DNA of 5,767 bases, from the NCBI GenBank assembly GCA_003165615.1, contig PLWR01000206.1:1-5767 (forward strand). Reading direction: 5' to 3'. Shown here piece after piece: positions 1 through 4,575 of this stretch. Source of the stretch: Acidobacteriota bacterium (GTDB taxonomy: Bacteria > Acidobacteriota > Terriglobia > UBA7540). The translations under genes were made by a program, and so were the position numbers. Below the pieces are notes generated by a model. It worked only from the letters and a program-made list of their open reading frames with translations. It did no database searches and was not told where the DNA came from. Position 1 is the first letter of the stretch; every line of letters begins with the position of its first letter.

Positions 1-18
1 CTCACGATTGGGGTTCAT
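1..18 (-). CDS. Possible start of the next gene downstream of transketolase (partial)
   Basis: Downstream of the transketolase stop on the same strand, an ATG at 18-16 opens a frame MNPNRE that leaves the window after six codons. It would lie 45 nt after the stop, a spacing normal within an operon. No strong Shine-Dalgarno is present, only a weak GGA about 10 nt upstream. The gap also contains a 6-bp inverted repeat (CTACTG at 20-25, CAGTAG at 41-46) with no U-tract. Six codons are too few to recognise a product, so this is only a pointer to the window edge. Confidence 0.18.
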
Positions 19-63
19 GCTACTGTCCGTGGGCTTTTCTCAGTAGGCTGCGCACAACCGCGG

Positions 64-2094
64 TCACGCCGCCAGGCGTTTGGCGCTCGAGCGTTTGCCT
101 TGCAGCTTCAGCACGCGCTCCGCGATGTGCTCGGCGCAGAGGCCAAACCACTGCATCAATTCCCAGGGCTTGCCGGAAACGCCGAAGCAATCGGGGATGC
201 CGACCCGATCGAGCAAAAGCGGCAATTGGAAATCCTTGCGGTTCTCGAGTATCGCCCCCGCCACGATGTTGCCGAAGCCTCCCACCTGGTGTTCTTCCGC
301 GGTCACCACCAGCCCGGCATCATCGGCTGCGCGCACTAATGCCGCCACGTCCAGGGGTTTTACGGTGTGCACGTTCACGATGCGGGTTTCGATTCCACAC
401 TCTTCCTTCAGCAGCCAGGCGGCGCGCATTGCTTCCGGCACCATGGGCCCGCAGGCGACAATGGAAACCTCCTCACCTTCGTCTTTGTAGTCGGTGGAGA
501 GCACCGTCTCAAACGCATCTATGAAGCGCGGCTTCGAGCCACGATAGCGGATGATGTTGGCCACGCCGAATTTGAACGGCGTCGCAGGGGTGGTCACGAT
601 GGGCGTGGCCTCGCGCGCAAAGCGGAGATATGCCGGCCCGGCCAATTCGAGCAGGCTGTAGCGCGTAGCGCGATCCGCCTCCACCGAGTCGCACGGCGCC
701 ACGACGTGCATATTGGGAAGGATCGCCATCAATGAGATTTCTTCCAGCGCCTGGTGCGTGGCGCCGTCCGCACCAACGGAGATGCCACCGTGCGCGCCGG
801 CAATCTTAACGTTCAGATTGGAATAGCAGATCGTGGTGCGAATCTGGTCCCAACACCGCCCGGACGCAAACACCCCGTAGGTTCCCGTTACCGGGATCAG
901 TCCTTCTTTCGCCAAGCCGGCGGCGACTTCCATCATGTTCTGCTCGGCAATGCCCACGCTGAAGACTCGATTTTTACGCTCGGGATGCTTGGCCTCAAAA
1001 TCGGTGATTTTGATTGAGCCCGAGATGTCCGCGTGTACGGTCACCACCCGCTCATCGGCGCCGGCGGCTTCGAGGCCCCGTCCAAAGCCCATGCGTGTGG
1101 GGTCCATATCAACCTTCATTATCGCGCCCGCATTCCACCAGTAATCGTGTTGAAACTTTGGCAAGCGGGCCCGCGCCTTGGCGTCGGCGGTTTTGGCGTG
1201 TGCCTGGGCGTTGGCCAACATGGCCGCCTGGCGTTCGGGTGGCACCGTGGGAGTAGCGAGATCGACCATGGCTTTGTCAAACTTGGCGCGATCGGGCGCG
1301 ACGCCGTGCCAACCCGCCTGGTTTTCCATGAAGGAAACGCCTTTGCCCTTCACCGTATGAGCGATGACCACGGTGGGGCGGCCGGACGTGGTGGCGGCGC
1401 GCTCAAAGGCCGCGAGGATTTCCTCCGGGTCGTGCCCGTCGATCTCCAGGACGTACCACCCGAAGGCCGCGTACTTCCCCGCCAGGGGAGCGACATTCAT
1501 CACGTCGCTGACCCGGCCGTCAATCTGCAAGTCGTTTTTATCGATGATGGCGCAGAGATTATCCAGTTTGTAGTGCCCCGCCGACATGGCGGATTCCCAG
1601 ACGCTTCCTTCCTGCTGCTCGCCGTCACCCATGATGCAGTAAACGCGATAGGGATTGCCCCCCAGCCTGCCCGCGAGCGCGTTGCCCACCGCCACTCCCA
1701 ACCCCTGGCCCAGAGAGCCGCTGGAGACTTCCACTCCCGGCAATTTCTGACAATTGGGGTGACCCTCAAACTTCGCGCCAAGCTGGCGAAGCAGGACGGT
1801 GTCATCAAGGGGGAAATATCCCGCCCTCCCCAACGCGATGTAAAGCGCCGGAGCCTTGTGGCCTGCTGACCAGAAAACGCGGTCGCGCTGCGGCCAGTCG
1901 GGGTCCTTGGGGTCATGGTTCAGAACCCGCAAATAGAGCGCCGCGGCGATGTCCATAATGGACAGCGTGCCCCCCGGGTGGCCGGACTCGGCGGCAAAAA
2001 TGTCGATTATATCAACCGCACGCATCTCCGCAGCAGCTTGTTTCAGCTCCTCAAGGGTCAACCGTGGACCTCGTTGCTCAGTGGTAGAAGCCAT
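64..2094 (-). CDS. tkt: Transketolase, full-length single chain (EC 2.2.1.1)
   Basis: Predicted cytosolic, thiamine-diphosphate-dependent transfer of two-carbon ketol units between sugar phosphates in the non-oxidative pentose phosphate pathway. The 676-aa length is close to ordinary bacterial transketolases. Residues about 20-280 form the diphosphate-binding domain: GHPGG at 38-42, GHK at 78-80, GHP at 111-113, GSLGQGLG at 126-133, and the ThDP/metal motif GDGE (156-159) running to N187. Residues about 330-500 form the pyrimidine domain, with the activating glutamate in GIAEQN (E384) and DGATHQ at 443-448 (substrate-binding His447). Residues about 540-670 form the C-terminal domain. A linker (281-330) and an insert (512-540) separate them. 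The halves resemble split TktN/TktC subunits, here fused. The ATG at 2094 is supported by AAGGAGG 8 nt upstream. The stop is TGA at 66-64. Family assignment is secure; the exact sugar substrates are inferred. Confidence 0.96.
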   Translation of the reverse strand: MASTTEQRGPRLTLEELKQAAAEMRAVDIIDIFAAESGHPGGTLSIMDIAAALYLRVLNHDPKDPDWPQRDRVFWSAGHKAPALYIALGRAGYFPLDDTVLLRQLGAKFEGHPNCQKLPGVEVSSGSLGQGLGVAVGNALAGRLGGNPYRVYCIMGDGEQQEGSVWESAMSAGHYKLDNLCAIIDKNDLQIDGRVSDVMNVAPLAGKYAAFGWYVLEIDGHDPEEILAAFERAATTSGRPTVVIAHTVKGKGVSFMENQAGWHGVAPDRAKFDKAMVDLATPTVPPERQAAMLANAQAHAKTADAKARARLPKFQHDYWWNAGAIMKVDMDPTRMGFGRGLEAAGADERVVTVHADISGSIKITDFEAKHPERKNRVFSVGIAEQNMMEVAAGLAKEGLIPVTGTYGVFASGRCWDQIRTTICYSNLNVKIAGAHGGISVGADGATHQALEEISLMAILPNMHVVAPCDSVEADRATRYSLLELAGPAYLRFAREATPIVTTPATPFKFGVANIIRYRGSKPRFIDAFETVLSTDYKDEGEEVSIVACGPMVPEAMRAAWLLKEECGIETRIVNVHTVKPLDVAALVRAADDAGLVVTAEEHQVGGFGNIVAGAILENRKDFQLPLLLDRVGIPDCFGVSGKPWELMQWFGLCAEHIAERVLKLQGKRSSAKRLAA

Positions 2095-2102
2095 TTCCCT
2101 TT

Positions 2103-2109
2103 CCTCCTT
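2103..2109 (-). promoter_or_regulatory. Ribosome binding site of transketolase
   Basis: Read on the minus strand this is AAGGAGG, a near-perfect anti-16S complement. It lies 8 nt before the ATG at 2094-2092, which settles the start choice and implies strong translation. Confidence 0.85.
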
Positions 2110-2226
2110 GGACTTACGTCGGGCATTGCCTCACAGTGGTGCGAGGATTCACGCGGCGGCGGCTCTGCCCCCAAAACCCGCCATAGGCGATCTCGAAGCT
2201 CATCTACCGATCCCGATGGTGACGGC

Positions 2227-2255
2227 TATCTATTTAAGTTTCAGGACGATAGCAA
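2227..2255 (-). promoter_or_regulatory. Candidate sigma-70-type promoter for transketolase
   Basis: On the minus strand a -35-like TTGCTA (2255-2250) is followed after 17 nt by a -10-like TAGATA (2232-2227), in the only locally AT-rich patch of the upstream region. Transcription would begin near 2220, giving a leader of about 125 nt. The -10 match is only 3 of 6, so this is a hypothesis. Confidence 0.25.
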
Positions 2256-2271
2256 CGCCACTTGGCTTGAT

Positions 2272-2297
2272 GGGTGAGCTCACATGGCTTCTCACCC
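2272..2297. promoter_or_regulatory. Palindrome and hairpin upstream of the transketolase promoter
   Basis: A perfect 10-bp palindrome GTGAGCTCAC (2274-2283) overlaps a 7-bp inverted repeat, GGGTGAG (2272-2278) and CTCACCC (2291-2297). The palindrome lies about 20 bp upstream of the candidate -35 box, a usual place for an activator or repressor dimer. No regulator gene is in the window, and short palindromes arise by chance, so a function is speculative. Confidence 0.2.
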
Positions 2298-2372
2298 CAC
2301 TCGGCTCGGAAGCCGTCCCCCCGCACCCAGTTGCCCTGCATTGCACGCGCCGAACCACCTCGGCGGCTGGGA

Positions 2373-2400
2373 ATTAGGGATTAGGAACTAGGGGTTAGGG
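2373..2400. repeat. Degenerate heptamer tandem repeat (TTAGG core)
   Basis: Four consecutive 7-nt units are seen: ATTAGGG, ATTAGGA, ACTAGGG, GTTAGGG. A fifth unit, GTTAGGG, stands at 2695-2701 on the other side of the 290-bp element, as part of the duplicated flank. The array seems to be the local context into which the element inserted. Confidence 0.6.
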
Positions 2401-2401
2401 A
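2391..2401. repeat. Left copy of 11-bp direct repeat (putative target-site duplication)
   Basis: GGGGTTAGGGA abuts the left terminal inverted repeat and is repeated exactly at 2692-2702. The match continues two more bases (CA), which on the left belong to the terminal repeat, so the duplication boundary is uncertain by up to 2 bp. Confidence 0.65.
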
Positions 2402-2691
2402 CATAGGCGTTAAAATAAGGGCGCTACGACGCAGATTCAAGCCCCGGAAGGGGCGACATAGTGCGGCCCACGGCGAAAGCCGTGGGGGAGTACGCGGGGC
2501 AAAGTGGCATGTGAGCCGCGGTAGTGGCGACATAAGATTTCCGCTCGGTCCGTCCTGATTATGTCGCCCCTGCCGGGGCTCTAGGAGCATTTCCACTTCT
2601 CTTTTTCCCCATGGCTTTCGCCGTGGGCCACATTATGCCGCCCGCTAAGGCGGGCTTTCGAGCCTGCCGGACAGTTATTTTAACGCCTATG
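2402..2691. mobile_element. MITE-like non-coding palindromic element, 290 bp
   Basis: The ends are perfect 17-bp inverted repeats, CATAGGCGTTAAAATAA (2402-2418) and its complement (2675-2691), directly flanked by an 11-bp direct repeat. Inside, everything is arranged as a dyad around position 2547. Each arm has two copies of a 21-nt unit, AGCCCCGG-(A/C)-AGGGGCGACATA: plus orientation at 2440-2460 and 2514-2534, minus orientation at 2580-2560 and, more divergent and 2 nt longer, 2656-2634. Between the units of each arm lies a second hairpin: CCCACGGC-GAAA-GCCGTGGG at 2467-2486, and its near-complement with one G/A change at 2608-2627. The centre is 2535-2559. There is no transposase gene, so movement would need an enzyme supplied in trans. 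A REP/BIME-type repeat cluster is the alternative, but terminal repeats plus a target duplication favour a MITE. Confidence 0.75.
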
Positions 2692-2702
2692 GGGGTTAGG
2701 GA
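2692..2702. repeat. Right copy of 11-bp direct repeat (putative target-site duplication)
   Basis: GGGGTTAGGGA follows the right terminal inverted repeat immediately and is identical to 2391-2401. Removing 2402-2702 rebuilds a continuous heptamer array reading into ACAACGGG, the expected empty site. Confidence 0.65.
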
Positions 2703-3022
2703 CAACGGGTGAATCTCGGCTTTAGCGCTCCATGCTTTCTTATTTTCCACGCTTTCTGGGCGCGCCAGCCCCCCCGGGCAGTTTTTCGGCTTGGCCTTTC
2801 GCCTTCGGTTTCCCAGCCCGGAGGAAGTTCATCGCCTTGTAAGGGAGGAACCCCCTTCACGGCGTGGGCCAGAATCCGCAGGGTTTCTCGACGGCTGGCA
2901 CGGCGAGATCATTCTTGGAAATACTCCCTGGAGAGCCTCATATCCGCAGGATGTTGCAGGCAAAATCACGCCTCAAGAGGTAGCGACGCTCACCCATGCT
3001 CTCACTACCTGCCCTCACTACC
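2703..3022. other. Intergenic stretch without a convincing gene
   Basis: This is the gap between the 290-bp element and the promoter region of the URO-D-like gene. A plus-strand frame opening with TTG at 2791 runs 85 codons to a stop at 3048. It lacks a ribosome binding site, its third positions are only about half G/C, unlike the flanking genes, and its peptide is unfamiliar, so I do not call it. A 10-bp direct repeat, CTCACTACCT at 3001-3010 and 3014-3023, ends at the candidate -35 box. A decayed gene remnant cannot be excluded. Confidence 0.5.
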
Positions 3023-3051
3023 TTGACGCCCCTTGCGCCCGATGCTAGGCT
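3023..3051 (+). promoter_or_regulatory. Candidate sigma-70-type promoter for the URO-D-like gene
   Basis: TTGACG (3023-3028), a 17-nt spacer, then TAGGCT (3046-3051). The -35 matches 5 of 6. The -10 keeps the first two and the last consensus bases, the most conserved ones. Transcription would start near 3058, about 58 nt before the ATG at 3116. Confidence 0.4.
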
Positions 3052-3069
3052 CACACACGTTTCAAGCAA

Positions 3070-3082
3070 CAATTGGTAATTG
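3070..3082. promoter_or_regulatory. Possible operator: 13-bp inverted repeat in the 5' leader
   Basis: CAATT-GGT-AATTG is a perfect 5-bp inverted repeat around a 3-nt centre, placed just after the predicted transcription start and 34 bp before the start codon. Being AT-rich in a GC-rich surrounding makes it stand out. The position suits a repressor site, but no matching regulator is visible. Confidence 0.22.
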
Positions 3083-3115
3083 CGCGTTCGACGCGGAGAA
3101 AGTCAGGACTAAACC

Positions 3116-4300
3116 ATGATGACCCATCGCGAACGCATTCTGGCCGCCATCCGCGGCGAAATTCCTGACCGGCTTCCCTGGGTTCCACGCCTGGAATTCT
3201 GGTATCGGGCGCGTCTGCGCCACGGCACGCTGCCGCCGGAGCTTCAATCCCTCACGCTTGCTCAAATTGCTGATCGCCTGGGTGTGGGCTTTTACGATTC
3301 CATCCCGGACTGGACCAACATCATCGGCGAAACCGATATGATCGACCGCACGCTTGGGCTCTACAACCTGCCGGTCTTGCCCTATCGCATAACCCTTGAA
3401 GACGACGACCGCCGCGTCAGTCAACACGGACGGGAAACCGTGGTGGAATATCACACGCCGGTGGGGTCGATTCGCACCGCGTCGATGTTCACCGAGGAGA
3501 TGCTGGACGCCGGCGCCTCCACCGCATGGATCAGTCAGCACGCCATCCGCGCGCCGCAGGACTTCGAGGTCGTCGGACACATCTTCTCCCACTTGAAGGT
3601 CGAACCCCGCATGGAAGGCTACCTTGCCCGCCGCGCAGAAGTGGGCGAGCAGGGCCTGGCGGTCGGATTTCTTCAGGGCGCCGCCGGGCCCATCCAGCTC
3701 ATCATGAAGGAACTGATGCAGCTCGAACAGTTCTTCTATGCCCTCCACGACTATCCGGAAAAGGTCCATCGGCTGGCGGAACAGATCGAACCTTACTACA
3801 AGCAAATTCAGGCCATCGGGGCGGAATCACCGGCGGAGGTTCTGCTGCTGGGCGCGAATTACGATGATTCCATCACCCACCCGGCTTTCTTCGAGAAATA
3901 CATCCTCCCGGGCTTGCACGATTTTGCAGTGGAGCTGCATCGCCGGGGCAAATTCCTGATGACTCATACCGACGGCGAGAACCAGCGACTGTTCCCCCTG
4001 TACCGGCGCGCGGGATTCGATATCGCCGATTCCGTGTGCCCCTACCCCATGACCCGATGCACGCTGGAAGAGACTCGCTCGAACTTCGGCGAGCACGTCA
4101 CGATTTGGGGCGGGATTCCCTCCACCCTGCTCTGCGCCGGCAGTACCTCGGAAGATGAGTTTCAACGCTCCATCAATGACACCGTCGAACGCTATGGCCA
4201 TGCAAGCCACTTCGTTCTCGGCGTCAGCGACATGGTGACGGCGGATTGCGAGTGGGACCGGTTGCAGTACATCACGGACAAGGTGGGCACTGGTTTTTGA
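3116..4300 (+). CDS. Uroporphyrinogen decarboxylase-like (URO-D superfamily) protein, function unassigned
   Basis: The 394-aa soluble protein has the general plan of the URO-D/corrinoid methyltransferase superfamily, a TIM barrel. The N-terminus MTHRERILAAIRGEIPDRLPW is typical of these paralogues. YDDSITHPAFFEKYILPGL (249-267) matches the barrel stretch before the active-site strand. MTHTDGEN (282-289) stands where HemE has HFCGN and MtaA-type enzymes have a zinc-binding HxC. WGGIPS (331-336) and FVLGVSDMV (366-374) are the last conserved strands. The N-terminal RQAGRY-like substrate loop of true HemE is absent, so haem synthesis is unlikely. Cysteines at 308, 315 and 340 might bind metal but do not form the MtaA pattern. 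Start: ATG 3116 with AGGA at 3105-3108; a second ATG at 3119 is equally possible. It is divergent from transketolase and convergent with the next gene, so probably monocistronic. Superfamily call firm; reaction unknown. Confidence 0.9.
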   Translation: MMTHRERILAAIRGEIPDRLPWVPRLEFWYRARLRHGTLPPELQSLTLAQIADRLGVGFYDSIPDWTNIIGETDMIDRTLGLYNLPVLPYRITLEDDDRRVSQHGRETVVEYHTPVGSIRTASMFTEEMLDAGASTAWISQHAIRAPQDFEVVGHIFSHLKVEPRMEGYLARRAEVGEQGLAVGFLQGAAGPIQLIMKELMQLEQFFYALHDYPEKVHRLAEQIEPYYKQIQAIGAESPAEVLLLGANYDDSITHPAFFEKYILPGLHDFAVELHRRGKFLMTHTDGENQRLFPLYRRAGFDIADSVCPYPMTRCTLEETRSNFGEHVTIWGGIPSTLLCAGSTSEDEFQRSINDTVERYGHASHFVLGVSDMVTADCEWDRLQYITDKVGTGF

Positions 4301-4440
4301 AGCGCCGGACTCGGCAAGCCGGCAGCCAGTGTAGACCTATTTTGGAGGTCCGCGGTTCGTCCCCTGTTGACGACGAAAAGCCGCGAATCAACAGAACAGG
4401 TCCGCTACATCTGCTCGACGAAGAAAACCAACATCCAATA

Positions 4441-4550
4441 CTGTCATCCAGAGCCCGCTGTTTGGGCGAAGGACCTCGGCAGTTCGTGCGCCCGCTGAAA
4501 AAAGCAAAATGCAGGGGTTCTTCGCCCCAAAAGCGGGCTCAGAATGACAG
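4441..4550. repeat. 110-bp inverted-repeat element between convergent genes
   Basis: Two 35-nt arms, 4441-4475 and 4516-4550, are inverted and match at 30 of 35 positions, with outer ends CTGTCAT and ATGACAG. The loop is 40 nt (4476-4515). Each arm contains GAGCCCGC followed by a G-rich run and GCGAAG, so it can also fold on itself. The TGTCATTCTGAG...GCGAAGAA type of sequence resembles, from memory, dispersed repeats common in several bacterial phyla including Acidobacteriota. No flanking target duplication is evident. It sits 140 bp after the URO-D-like stop and 25 bp beyond the stop of the minus-strand gene, so its transcript could form a long 3' stem on either strand. There is no U-tract, so classical intrinsic termination is not shown. 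Confidence 0.7.
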
Positions 4551-4575
4551 CGCCCTCGGGTCTTTCCGCAACCTG

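Larger units (their letters stand above)
2110..2371. other. Upstream region of transketolase, no gene seen
   Basis: Neither strand shows a plausible gene here. Open frames have no upstream ribosome binding site and give low-complexity arginine/serine-rich or unrecognisable peptides. The stretch most likely holds the transketolase 5' leader and promoter. Small inverted repeats are present (2272-2297 and 2302-2315, CGGCT-CGGA-AGCCG), and GC-rich tracts at 2155-2182 can pair in the predicted leader. Confidence 0.5.

Noticed and set aside
20..46. Inverted repeat CTACTG...CAGTAG after transketolase as a terminator
   Set aside because: It has a 6-bp stem with a 15-nt loop and no U-tract on the minus strand, and it lies just before a possible next gene.
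1033..1869. 278-codon plus-strand open frame opposite transketolase
   Set aside because: It is antisense to the conserved ThDP-binding half of transketolase, and its product has no recognisable domain.
2402..2691. A CRISPR array or a RAYT/Y1-mobilised REP cluster as explanation of the repeats
   Set aside because: The units are few, in inverted order and without regular unique spacers. The perfect terminal inverted repeats and flanking direct repeat do not fit Y1 transposition, which leaves no target duplication.
2381..2750. Two short minus-strand open frames over the palindromic element
   Set aside because: They are translations of the repeat itself. The frames span terminal repeats and hairpins, lack ribosome binding sites, and give repetitive arginine/proline-rich peptides.
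2791..3048. 85-codon plus-strand open frame with a TTG start in the intergenic region
   Set aside because: It has no ribosome binding site and third-position G/C near 54%, against clearly higher values in the neighbouring genes. Its peptide is unfamiliar and it runs through the candidate promoter of the next gene.
3062..3805. 247-codon minus-strand open frame opposite the URO-D-like gene
   Set aside because: It is antisense to a well-supported gene with recognisable superfamily motifs. Its length follows from the GC-rich codon bias of that gene.
3116..4300. Annotation of the plus-strand gene as hemE (uroporphyrinogen decarboxylase)
   Set aside because: The N-terminal RQAGRY-type loop and the HFCGN motif of HemE are missing and the protein is longer; only superfamily membership is supported.
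4304..4376. Short hairpins just after the URO-D-like stop (4304-4323, 4334-4350, 4357-4376) as an intrinsic terminator
   Set aside because: The stems are only 5-6 bp, loops reach 10 nt, and none is followed by a U-tract.
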